Source: Pseudorhodoplanes sp035565795 (GTDB lineage: Bacteria; Pseudomonadota; Alphaproteobacteria; Rhizobiales; Xanthobacteraceae). From it: a DNA stretch of 64,000 nt. Where the stretch lies: NCBI RefSeq assembly GCF_035565795.1, contig NZ_DATMRV010000200.1, forward strand, positions 1 to 64,000, written 5' to 3'. The notes beneath the pieces were generated by a model. That model was given only the letters and a program-made list of their open reading frames with translations, was not told the origin of the DNA and made no database searches. The translations under genes were made by a program, and so were the position numbers. Shown here piece by piece: positions 25,177 through 33,513 of the stretch (position 1 is its first letter; each line of letters begins with the position of its first letter).

Positions 25177-26604
25177 TCAGGACCGCCGGTAATCGTCCTC
25201 GATGCGGACGATATCGTCCTCGCCGAGATAGCTGCCGGTCTGCACCTCGATCAGTTCCAGATCGATCATGCCCGGATTCTCCAGGCGGTGGGATGTCCCC
25301 ATCGGAATATAGATCGACTGGTTCTCGTGCAGGATCTTGACCTCGTCGCCAATGGTCACGCGAGCGGTGCCGCGAACCACGATCCAGTGCTCGGCGCGGT
25401 GATGATGATATTGCAGGGACAACCTGCCACCCTTCTTCACAACGATGCGCTTCACCTGATAGCGCGGGCCATTGTCGAGCGACTGATAATTACCCCAGGG
25501 CCGGTGGACGCGGATGTGGTCTACCGTGACCGTCGGTGCGACGTCCTTGAGCGCGCCGACGAGACGCTTCATTTCTGCGGTGTGCTTGCGATCGGCGATC
25601 AGGACCGCATCTTCACTCGCAACAACGACGAGGTCCTGGACGCCGAAGAGCGCAACCAGCGGCTTTTCGGACGAGGCGAAAGAATTGCGAGTATCGACAA
25701 AGACTGCGTTGCCTTGGCTGGCGTTTCCCGCCGCGTCCTTCTGCGACAATTCCCACACGGCATGCCAGGAGCCGACGTCCGACCATCCATAGGAGACCGG
25801 GATGACAGCGGCACGCTTCGTCTTTTCCATCACCGCGTAATCGATCGAAATCGGCTTCGCGCGCGCAAAGTGGTTCGCATCGATGGTGACAAAGCCGAGG
25901 TCGCTGCCGGCAGCGTCGATCGCGTCCGTGGTTGCGTCGACGGTGTCGGGCTCGAATGCGGCGTATTCGCCAAGCAGGTCGCCTGCCCGGAAAACGAAGT
26001 TGCCAGAGTTCCAGAGATAGCCCTCGGCAATATAGCGCCCGGCGGTCTCTGCGTCAGGCTTCTCGACAAACCGTTCAACCGCGAACACCGATCCGCCAAT
26101 TGACTCGCCGGGACGGATATAACCGTAATCGGTCGCAGGACGGTCCGGCTTCACACCGAACGTTACGATGCGCCCACCTTCAGCTGCCGCACCAGCTTCG
26201 CTGCAGGCCGCCACAAAAGCCGCGTTGTCGCGAACGATATGATCCGCCGCCAATGCCATCATCACGGGATTGCCGTCGCGCTTGACACCAAACGCAGCAC
26301 CAGCGGCGATAGCCGGGCCGGAATCGCGGCGGATCGGCTCAAGCAGGACATCCGCGTCGATACCGATCTCCGCGAGTTGGTCCTGGACGATAAAGCGATA
26401 CTGAGTATTCGTGATGACGATCGGCCGCGCGAATATCACCGCGTCCGAGACCCGCAGCATTGTATCCTGAAACGTTGAGCGAGATCCGAGCAGCGGCAGG
26501 AACTGCTTGGGCCTGCCCTCGCGCGAAGACGGCCAAAGGCGCGTTCCAGCGCCGCCGCACATGACAAGCGGCACAATGCGTCCGGATGAGACAACGTGGT
26601 TCAT
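25177..26604 (-). CDS. manC: mannose-1-phosphate guanylyltransferase / mannose-6-phosphate isomerase
   Basis: 475 residues from ATG 26602-26604 (a GTG two codons earlier is an alternative). Type II bifunctional enzyme: the nucleotidyltransferase motif G-G-A-G-T-R-L-W-P-S-S-R with downstream P-K-Q-F lies at residues 17-34, F-V-E-K-P near 178, and the cupin-type isomerase half has Q-Y-H-H-H-R-A-E-H-W near 405 and P-M-G-T-S-H-R near 445. It makes GDP-mannose from mannose-6-P via mannose-1-P (with a phosphomannomutase elsewhere). The product can feed mannose, rhamnose or fucose residues of surface glycans. Confidence 0.93.
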   Translation of the reverse strand: MNHVVSSGRIVPLVMCGGAGTRLWPSSREGRPKQFLPLLGSRSTFQDTMLRVSDAVIFARPIVITNTQYRFIVQDQLAEIGIDADVLLEPIRRDSGPAIAAGAAFGVKRDGNPVMMALAADHIVRDNAAFVAACSEAGAAAEGGRIVTFGVKPDRPATDYGYIRPGESIGGSVFAVERFVEKPDAETAGRYIAEGYLWNSGNFVFRAGDLLGEYAAFEPDTVDATTDAIDAAGSDLGFVTIDANHFARAKPISIDYAVMEKTKRAAVIPVSYGWSDVGSWHAVWELSQKDAAGNASQGNAVFVDTRNSFASSEKPLVALFGVQDLVVVASEDAVLIADRKHTAEMKRLVGALKDVAPTVTVDHIRVHRPWGNYQSLDNGPRYQVKRIVVKKGGRLSLQYHHHRAEHWIVVRGTARVTIGDEVKILHENQSIYIPMGTSHRLENPGMIDLELIEVQTGSYLGEDDIVRIEDDYRRS

Positions 26605-26656
26605 GAACACTTAAATCGCTTTGCAAGATCGCCAGCACTCTTAGAGCACAGCGATC

Positions 26657-27670
26657 TTAAGCTCCGGTGTATCGGAGATACCACTCAACGAAGTTGCGAA
26701 TGCCGGTCTCCACGGGCGTTCCGGGGCGGAAGCCGACATCCCGCATCAAATCATCCACATCGGCATAGGTCTCGGGGACGTCACCCGGCTGCATCGGCAT
26801 CAATTCGCGCACGGCCTTCCTGCCAAGGCACTTTTCCAGTTCGGCGACAATATGAAGAAGCTCGACCGGACTATTGTTACCGATATTGTAAATCCGATAT
26901 GGCGCGGAACTCGTGGCCGGGTCGGGATTCTTGCCGGACCATTGCGGATCCGGCGCAGCCGGCTTTCCGATCAGGCGCACGATAGATTCGACGACATCAT
27001 CGACATAGGTAAAGTCACGTCGCATATTGCCATTGTTGAACAACATGATCGGCTTTCCGGCACGGATCGCTTCCGCGAAGAGCCACATCGCCATGTCCGG
27101 CCGCCCCCACGGTCCATAGACCGTGAAGAAGCGCAGCCCAGTCACCGGCAACCGAAACAGATGCGCATAAGAATGCGCCATCAGTTCGTTGGCCTTCTTG
27201 CTCGCCGCATACATGGAGATCGGGTGATCGACATTGTCACTCACCCGGAACGGCAGCCGCGTGTTGGCACCGTAGACCGAAGATGACGATGCAAAGATCA
27301 GATGCCTGCAGCCGTTATGCCGACAGCCCTCAAGCACATTTGCAAAGCCCTGCAGATTGGCGTCGACATACGCTTCCGGATGCGAGATCGAGTGGCGCAC
27401 GCCGGCCTGGGCGGCAAGGTGCACGACGTAGGGAAACCTGTTTTCGTTGAAAAGACGAGCGGTCGCAGCGCGGTCGGCAAGGTCTAGTCTTGCAAATTCG
27501 AAATGGTTCGATGTCGCCAGTTCGGCGTATCGCGCTTCCTTCAGCGCGGGATCATAATATGGCGTCATGTTGTCGACGCCGACCACGCGATGGCCTTGCG
27601 ACAACAGCTTGCGCGACACGTGGAAGCCGATGAAGCCGGCTGCGCCGGTCACGAGGATGGGTTCATCCAT
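26657..27670 (-). CDS. UDP-glucuronate 4-epimerase-like SDR (LspL/Cap1J type)
   Basis: 337 residues from the ATG at 27668-27670. That start shares one base with the stop of the upstream dehydrogenase (TGATG), which supports coupling. The NAD motif is T-G-A-A-G-F-I-G (G9, G12, G15), an S-S-S-V-Y-G stretch follows, and the catalytic Tyr and Lys are Y154 and K158 (Y-A-A-S-K). N-x-T-P-Y-Y-D-P-A-L-K near residue 34 is the hallmark of the UDP-glucuronate or UDP-GalNAcA epimerase branch. It interconverts C4 epimers of a UDP-hexuronate. The partner enzyme that makes the uronate is immediately upstream. Confidence 0.87.
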   Translation of the reverse strand: MDEPILVTGAAGFIGFHVSRKLLSQGHRVVGVDNMTPYYDPALKEARYAELATSNHFEFARLDLADRAATARLFNENRFPYVVHLAAQAGVRHSISHPEAYVDANLQGFANVLEGCRHNGCRHLIFASSSSVYGANTRLPFRVSDNVDHPISMYAASKKANELMAHSYAHLFRLPVTGLRFFTVYGPWGRPDMAMWLFAEAIRAGKPIMLFNNGNMRRDFTYVDDVVESIVRLIGKPAAPDPQWSGKNPDPATSSAPYRIYNIGNNSPVELLHIVAELEKCLGRKAVRELMPMQPGDVPETYADVDDLMRDVGFRPGTPVETGIRNFVEWYLRYTGA

Positions 27671-28953
27671 CACAGCCGCCAAAGATCAATGCCGGTCGGT
27701 TTCGATCCCCGGTCGAGTACCGACTTCACATCAAATACGAGACCTTCGCCGCCGCGCAACAATCCGGCAATCATCGGCCATCCCCCTCGCACATAGTCGT
27801 CGTGCCCGACCGCGAGGATCACCGCATCGGCGGGCTTGAGCGCCTCTCGCGCCAACAGATCGATACCGTATTCGTGCCTGGCATCGTCGGCCGCGGCCAT
27901 CGGGTCGTGGACCTGAACAGTGACACCGGCTGCAGCAAGCTCACTCACGATATCGGCAACTTTCGAGTTGCGCGTGTCGGGAACATTCTCCTTGAAGGTG
28001 ATGCCAAGAACGGTGACCGTCGCATTCACGCACTGGCGCTTGAACAGCGCCTGCACGCAGGCCAGCGCCACGCGTTGCCCGACGCCGTCATTGATGCGAC
28101 GTCCAGCCAGGATAACCTGAGGGTGATAGCCGGCCCGCTCGGCGCGATAGGTCAGATAGTACGGATCGACACCAATGCAGTGTCCACCGACGAGACCCGG
28201 ATAGAATTTCTGGAAATTCCATTTGGTGCCGGCCGCCGCGAGCACATCACCGGTGTCGATCCCGAGCCGATGACAGATCGCGGACAACTCATTCATGAAC
28301 GCGATGTTGAGGTCGCGCTGCGTGTTCTCGATCACTTTCGCCGCTTCGGCCACCTTGATCGAGGGCGCACGGTGCACGCCCGCGGTGACCACGGAGCCAT
28401 AGACATCTGCGACAATATCCAGGGTCGCCGCATCCTGCCCGGCCACCACCTTGATGATGGTTTCGAAACGGTGCTGCTTGTCGCCGGGATTGATCCGCTC
28501 GGGCGAATAGCCAACCGTGAAATCGGAACCGGCACGCAATCCTGAAGCGCGCTCGAGGACCGGTACGCAGTCTTCCTCGATGCATCCGGGATAAACTGTG
28601 GACTCATAAACGACGATCGCGCCCTTGCGCATGACTTTGCCGACAGTCTCCGAGGCGCCGAACACCGCGCCCAGATCCGGCCGGTTGGCATCATCGATCG
28701 GCGTCGGCACGGTCACGATGAAGAAGTCGGAAGCCTTGAGGTCGGCGGCATCGCTTGTGACCGACAGCCCCGGTCGAGCCAGATCCGCAGCCTCAACCTC
28801 CCGCGTCCGATCATGGCCGGAACGCAGTTCTGCAATCCGCCGCGTATCGATGTCGAAACCGACCACCGGAATGCCTGCACGGGCAAACGAGACCGCCACC
28901 GGCAGGCCGACATAGCCAAGGCCGATCACGGCGATCTTTCGGCTCTGCGCCAC
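27670..28953 (-). CDS. UDP-N-acetylhexosamine/UDP-sugar 6-dehydrogenase (TviB/WbpO-like)
   Basis: 427 residues with a GTG start and GGTGGAAA upstream. The NAD motif G-L-G-Y-V-G-L-P lies at 11-18. The catalytic cysteine is C259 in G-G-H-C-I-G-V-D-P-Y-Y-L, with a linker helix E-N-T-Q-R-D-L-N-I-A near 209-218. Those spellings fit the TviB/WbpO group that oxidises UDP-GlcNAc or UDP-GalNAc rather than UDP-glucose. It performs two successive NAD-dependent oxidations at C6. With the epimerase, oxidoreductase and aminotransferase nearby it suggests aminated or N-acetylated uronic acids. Confidence 0.88.
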   Translation of the reverse strand: MAQSRKIAVIGLGYVGLPVAVSFARAGIPVVGFDIDTRRIAELRSGHDRTREVEAADLARPGLSVTSDAADLKASDFFIVTVPTPIDDANRPDLGAVFGASETVGKVMRKGAIVVYESTVYPGCIEEDCVPVLERASGLRAGSDFTVGYSPERINPGDKQHRFETIIKVVAGQDAATLDIVADVYGSVVTAGVHRAPSIKVAEAAKVIENTQRDLNIAFMNELSAICHRLGIDTGDVLAAAGTKWNFQKFYPGLVGGHCIGVDPYYLTYRAERAGYHPQVILAGRRINDGVGQRVALACVQALFKRQCVNATVTVLGITFKENVPDTRNSKVADIVSELAAAGVTVQVHDPMAAADDARHEYGIDLLAREALKPADAVILAVGHDDYVRGGWPMIAGLLRGGEGLVFDVKSVLDRGSKPTGIDLWRL

Positions 28954-28986
28954 GAATTTCCACCCCTCGGATTAAAGCGCGTCTGT

Positions 28987-30174
28987 TTAGCTGGCCGCCG
29001 CCGCACCGGGCAATAGCGCCGAGCGCGTTCGCGCGAGGGTATCGTAAAGGGCGACGATTTCGGCCCCGATCCGGGCACTGGAAAACTCGTTCTCGACCAT
29101 GGTCCGGCCGGCGGCTCCGAGGCGCCGGCGCAAGGCTGGATCGCGCGCAAGCACCGAAATGGCTCCCGCCAGCGCCGCAGGATCGTCCGGCGGGACCAGG
29201 AAAGCATTGACATTGTGGCGCGCGATTTCCCTGCAGCCGGGAACGTCGGTCGCCACAATCGGACGGCCAAACGCCGCGGCTTCAAGCAGGCTTTTGGGCA
29301 ACCCCTCCCGCCGCGACGGAAGGACCGCGATGTGGGCCCGCTCCCAGACTTTTTCGATCCCGGACACGTGCCCCAGCAGTTTGACTCCATGATGCTGCCG
29401 CCAGCCTTCGACCTCCTCCGCCGGGATCGAGGCCGGATTGGCCGGGTCGCGGTCTCCCGCGATCATGAGCCGGACCTTCTCGCCATGCTCGGCCATCATC
29501 GCTTGCGCTTCGACAAGCGGGCGCACGCCCTTGTCATCGAGCAACCTCCCGACAAAAGCGGCTGTTACCTCACCAGACGGCTCCGGAAGCGGTTTAAGCA
29601 CGTCGGTGTCGATGCCCGACCCGGGGATCAGGTGCACGCGCTCCGACGCGACACCGAGAGCCTGCACCGCCTCGCGATCATCCGGATTCTGCACCAGCAC
29701 GGCGGAAAGAGGCTTGTTGAACAGGACGCGTACAAGCGCCGTCAGGACGGGGCGCATAGCAAGCGCACTGACGCTGCGGGAGGTAAAGACAAAACCCAGC
29801 CCGGCCAGGGCATTGAGAGTCATGACAGGGAGGCCGATTGCAGCCAGTGAGCCGACAATCGAGGGCTGCAGCGCGACGTGGTGGACAAGGTCCGGCTTCA
29901 GGTGGCGATACAAATCACGGACCTGCCGCACGATCGAAGCCACACTAAGCGGATTGGTACTGCCACGCTGCCAGTCGAGCGGATGCAGTGTGAAACCTCT
30001 TGCCTCGATCTCGGTACCATGTGCCTTAACGCGTGTGGCGACATGGACACGATAGCCGGCACGCTGCGCGGCCAGCGCCATAGGCAACCGATGCGAGACG
30101 AAATACCAGTCCTCGGTGACGAGATAGACCAGCACCGGCCCGGTGGATACCCTCTTCGTGCTCGGCTCAGGCAT
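28987..30174 (-). CDS. family 4 glycosyltransferase (capsule/O-antigen type)
   Basis: 395 residues from ATG 30172-30174, with AAGGA at good spacing; 34 further in-frame codons upstream lack family features. GT-B fold: an N-terminal Rossmann half starting V-L-V-Y-L-V-T-E-D-W-Y-F near residue 14, and a donor half with F-V-G-R-L-L-D-D-K-G near 211 and the E-x7-E region S-R-R-E-G-L-P-K-S-L-L-E near 307. It transfers a sugar from a nucleotide donor at the inner face of the membrane. It is upstream of the TviB-like dehydrogenase in the same direction, 33 bases away. Confidence 0.9.
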   Translation of the reverse strand: MPEPSTKRVSTGPVLVYLVTEDWYFVSHRLPMALAAQRAGYRVHVATRVKAHGTEIEARGFTLHPLDWQRGSTNPLSVASIVRQVRDLYRHLKPDLVHHVALQPSIVGSLAAIGLPVMTLNALAGLGFVFTSRSVSALAMRPVLTALVRVLFNKPLSAVLVQNPDDREAVQALGVASERVHLIPGSGIDTDVLKPLPEPSGEVTAAFVGRLLDDKGVRPLVEAQAMMAEHGEKVRLMIAGDRDPANPASIPAEEVEGWRQHHGVKLLGHVSGIEKVWERAHIAVLPSRREGLPKSLLEAAAFGRPIVATDVPGCREIARHNVNAFLVPPDDPAALAGAISVLARDPALRRRLGAAGRTMVENEFSSARIGAEIVALYDTLARTRSALLPGAAAAS

Positions 30175-30311
30175 TAAATCCTTGGTATGCTCAAAAAAGC
30201 TTGACGGGGCGGCATGCCCCTTGTTCCAGTCCGCCCGCTCGGAGTGTTCGCACAGGTAGATGGCCTGCTGTTCCAAGCTCTAGCAGGGGGATCGTCAGAT
30301 CAGAAGCCTAG

Positions 30312-31316
30312 ATGCGCGTCGATAGCTCCACCGTGCCGAATGGCAGCCCGCCCCGATGGCGGCGGCGCGCAATAGAGCTCGCGGCCACCGTCGCGGTGGC
30401 CGCAACCTTGCTGGCGCTCACGCTGCATTTCGTCGACATGCAGCGGGTCGCCGATGGCTTGCGCAAGATCGGCGTGACGGCCGCGTTGCTTGCCACATTC
30501 CTGATGCTCGTGCAGGTCGTGCTATGCGCGCTGCGGTGGATGCTGATCACCCGGCTCACACCGACGCCGCTGCCGTTAGGAATCGCAATGCGGGGATATC
30601 TGGAGGCTGCCTTTGTGAATGCGTTTCTGCCCAGCCTGATTGCAAGCGACGGAACACGGATGGTTCGCGCCGTCGCCGGTGGCGCGAGTCCGACCCAGGC
30701 GTTCGTAGGTGTCGCAACCGACCGCCTGGTCGCGCTGTGCGCGCTGGCCCTCGCTTCCGCGACTGGTCTGCTGCTCCTCCCGGATGCAAGCCGTCACCCG
30801 CTGATCGTCTTGGCCCTGGTCGGGCTGTTGCCTGCATTCGTGGTCGGGCTGGTCGTCCTCGATATTCTCGGTCGGACGTTCGTGCGCTTCCAGCACTCCC
30901 GCATCGTGAGACCATTTCTGGAACTGGCGTCGCTGATGGAACGGCTACGAAGCATGCCCGGCCTCACTCTGCTCGTCCTTATGATTTCGCTTGCCGGCCA
31001 GGCATTGTTGGCGGGTACGTTCTACGTGCTCGCGCGCCAGCTTGACCTCGGGATCGGATACTGGCCGATGTTCGCATTGTCGGCACCGATCATCGTCTAT
31101 TCGGCGGTACCGATCTCCGTTGGAGGCTGGGGCGTTCGCGAGGCATTGAGCGCCGCATTGTTCGGCTTGATTGGTGTCGCGCCCGCTTCAGGGGTCGCGC
31201 TGTCAATCGCCTTCGGACTTGTCATTTCGGCAGTCGGCCTGTTTTGCGGTGCCCTTGCGCTGATCGCCACTATCCGGAGCCGGACGCTCGCATTGCAGAA
31301 GGCGGCGCAGTCGTGA
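30312..31316 (+). CDS. flippase-like membrane protein (lysylphosphatidylglycerol synthase TM / YbhN-like domain)
   Basis: 334 residues with about eight hydrophobic segments from residue 22 onward and no catalytic C-terminal domain. R-G-Y-L-E-A-A-F-V-N-A-F-L-P-S near residue 95 and G-G-W-G-V-R-E-A near 273 are the marks of the UPF0104/YbhN family. Members are putative lipid or lipid-linked sugar flippases. The gene leads a plus-strand operon; its stop overlaps the next start as GTGA. Together with the downstream polyprenyl-phosphate sugar-synthase-like domain and GT-C enzyme, movement of a lipid-carrier sugar is a reasonable guess. Confidence 0.85.
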   Translation: MRVDSSTVPNGSPPRWRRRAIELAATVAVAATLLALTLHFVDMQRVADGLRKIGVTAALLATFLMLVQVVLCALRWMLITRLTPTPLPLGIAMRGYLEAAFVNAFLPSLIASDGTRMVRAVAGGASPTQAFVGVATDRLVALCALALASATGLLLLPDASRHPLIVLALVGLLPAFVVGLVVLDILGRTFVRFQHSRIVRPFLELASLMERLRSMPGLTLLVLMISLAGQALLAGTFYVLARQLDLGIGYWPMFALSAPIIVYSAVPISVGGWGVREALSAALFGLIGVAPASGVALSIAFGLVISAVGLFCGALALIATIRSRTLALQKAAQS

Positions 31317-32773
31317 CGTTGAATGTGTCTCCTGAAATGGAGCGGGCGAGCGCGCGCAAGGGCGCAATCCTCGATCACGCCAACCGTATTGCAGGCGAGC
31401 GCCAGCGCTGGATCGCCCGCAACCGCGCGTTCTATCGCGATGACCGAAATTACATGAAGTTCCTGATCCCGAAGGGCGTGCGGGTTCTGGACCTCGGCTG
31501 CGGCACCGGCGACCTGCTGGCTGAACTCGAGCCGTCCTACGGCGTAGGAGTCGACATCAGCCCGGCAATGATCGACCAGGCGAAACGGCACTATCCGCAG
31601 CTGTCTTTTACTGTCGGCGACATCGAGGACGACACCGTCATCGCAGGAATCGACGGCCCCTTCGACTACATCGTGCTGTCCGATACGATCGGCATGCTGG
31701 ACGATATCGAGACCGCGCTCCGGCGATTGCAGCCGCTTTGTGGTCCGGACACCCGCCTCGTCATCGCTTATTACTCTGCAATCTGGGAGCCATTGCTGAA
31801 GATTGCGGAAGCGGCCGGACAGAAGATGCCGCAGCCGCCCACCAACTTTCTCAATACCACCGATTTCCTCAACATCCTCGATCTGGCGGATTTTGAGCCG
31901 ATCAAGATGGATTACCGGCAGTTGGTGCCGCGGCGCCTGTTCGGGCTTGGCACTCTGATCAACCGCTTCATCGCGCCGATCCCGGGGATCCGTCGGTTTT
32001 GCTTACGCACCTATGTGGTGGCGCGCTCCCTGACTGCAGAACGTCCGGCGCAGTTGTCGGCCAGCATCATCATTCCCTGCCGCAACGAACGCGGCAATAT
32101 CGAAGCGGCAATAAAGCGGCTGCCCGCATTCGGAAAGAAGCAGGAGATCATCTACGTAGAAGGCAATTCCAGCGACGGGACCTATGAGGAATGTTTGCGC
32201 GTGCAGCAGGCTTATGCCGCCACGCATACAATCAAGGTGCTCAAGCAAGATGGCCGCGGCAAGGGCGACGCCGTGCGGAAGGCTTTTGCGAATGCCACAG
32301 GCGATGTCCTGATGATCCTTGACGCCGACCTCACTATGCCGCCCGAGGCGCTGCCCAAATTCTACTCGGCGATCGTCAGCGGCAAGGCCGACTTCGTGAA
32401 CGGCACGCGGCTCGTCTATCCGATGGAGAATCAGGCGATGCGGCCGCTGAACTTCATCGCCAATCGATTCTTTGCTGGCGTGTTCAGCTACCTCGTCAAT
32501 CAGCGCTTCAGCGATACGCTCTGCGGCACCAAAGTCCTAACCCGCCAGCATTACGAGGCGATCGCGCGTGGACGCGACTATTTCGGCGAATTTGATCCGT
32601 TCGGCGACTTCGACCTGATTTTCGGCGCGTCCAAGCAAAACCTCAAGATCGTGGAGGTGCCAGTCCATTACAGCGCACGCGTTTATGGCGAGACGCAGAT
32701 TTCTCGCTTCCGCGACGGCTGGCTGCTCCTGCGCATGGTGGGCTTCGCCTTCATGAAGCTGAAGGCATTCTGA
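31313..32773 (+). CDS. fused SAM methyltransferase and family 2 glycosyltransferase
   Basis: 486 residues from the GTG at 31313, which overlaps the previous stop (GTGA). Residues about 40-240 form a class I methyltransferase: V-L-D-L-G-C-G-T-G-D-L-L near 58 (SAM motif I) and V-G-V-D-I-S-P-A-M-I next. Residues about 245-486 form a GT2 domain of the DPM1/polyprenyl-phosphate type: S-I-I-I-P-C-R-N-E-R-G-N-I near 248, D-A-D near 336 for metal binding, and C-G-T-K-V-L near 404. One peptide could methylate and transfer, or the domains may act separately on a lipid carrier. Fusion of these two is unusual. Confidence 0.85.
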   Translation: MTLNVSPEMERASARKGAILDHANRIAGERQRWIARNRAFYRDDRNYMKFLIPKGVRVLDLGCGTGDLLAELEPSYGVGVDISPAMIDQAKRHYPQLSFTVGDIEDDTVIAGIDGPFDYIVLSDTIGMLDDIETALRRLQPLCGPDTRLVIAYYSAIWEPLLKIAEAAGQKMPQPPTNFLNTTDFLNILDLADFEPIKMDYRQLVPRRLFGLGTLINRFIAPIPGIRRFCLRTYVVARSLTAERPAQLSASIIIPCRNERGNIEAAIKRLPAFGKKQEIIYVEGNSSDGTYEECLRVQQAYAATHTIKVLKQDGRGKGDAVRKAFANATGDVLMILDADLTMPPEALPKFYSAIVSGKADFVNGTRLVYPMENQAMRPLNFIANRFFAGVFSYLVNQRFSDTLCGTKVLTRQHYEAIARGRDYFGEFDPFGDFDLIFGASKQNLKIVEVPVHYSARVYGETQISRFRDGWLLLRMVGFAFMKLKAF

Positions 32774-32781
32774 GTGCCGCC

Positions 32782-33513
32782 ATGGCAGCACCTTTAACCC
32801 CGGCCGATTATCGTGCGATCTGGGACAAGAAGCCCGTCCTTCGCCTCATCTATGAGGACATCTACCGCCGTATGGCGGCTGAACTGACGCGGGGCCGGAC
32901 GCTCGAAATCGGTGGCGGCTCGGGAAATTTCAAGGCGTTCGCACCCGACACATTGTCGAGCGATATCGTTCCGGCCCCCTGGCTCGACCTGGTCTGCGAT
33001 GCCCAGCGGCTGCCATTTGCTTCAGGAAGCTTCGACAATGTCGTGATGGTCGATGTGCTGCATCACATCGAGTTTCCTGTTCGCGCCCTGCGCGAGATTG
33101 TCGATGTGCTCAGACCGGGCGGCCGCTTCATCATGTGCGAGCCGGCAATCACGCCAGTCAGCGGATTGTTCTACAGGAACTTCCATCCGGAGCCGGTGGA
33201 TATGACCGCAGATCCACTCGCGGACGGCAAGATATCTCCGGACAAGGATCCGTTTGATTCCAATCAGGCGATACCGACACTGCTGACAGGGCGCGATCGT
33301 GAACGTTTGTCCAAAGCAATACCCGAGCTGCAGCTGCAATCGCTCGGACATTTTTCTTTCGTTGCCTACCCGCTTTCCGGTGGCTTTCGTCCATGGTCGC
33401 TAATTCCACTTTCGCTCGCGAAATCTCTGCTCTCGATCGAGTGGAAATTGCGAAAAGTCTTCGGCCGCATCGCCGCATTCCGCTTGCTCGCGGTGTACGA
33501 GAAGATCCGTTAG
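32782..33513 (+). CDS. SAM-dependent methyltransferase
   Basis: 243 residues. Class I fold: L-E-I-G-G-G-S-G-N-F near residue 41 (motif I), S-S-D-I-V-P-A-P-W-L-D next, then V-M-V-D-V-L-H-H-I near 88 and L-R-P-G-G-R near 111, a UbiE/COQ5-like arrangement. No membrane segment is predicted apart from a hydrophobic patch near the C-terminus. It starts 8 bases after the GT2 fusion and abuts the next gene, so is part of the same operon. The acceptor is unknown; methylation of a sugar in the glycan is likely by context. Confidence 0.83.
   Translation: MAAPLTPADYRAIWDKKPVLRLIYEDIYRRMAAELTRGRTLEIGGGSGNFKAFAPDTLSSDIVPAPWLDLVCDAQRLPFASGSFDNVVMVDVLHHIEFPVRALREIVDVLRPGGRFIMCEPAITPVSGLFYRNFHPEPVDMTADPLADGKISPDKDPFDSNQAIPTLLTGRDRERLSKAIPELQLQSLGHFSFVAYPLSGGFRPWSLIPLSLAKSLLSIEWKLRKVFGRIAAFRLLAVYEKIR

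Noticed and set aside
31244..31312. Earlier ATG for the methyltransferase-GT2 fusion
   Set aside because: It would lie deep inside the flippase-like gene; the GTG at 31313 gives a GTGA overlap as elsewhere.
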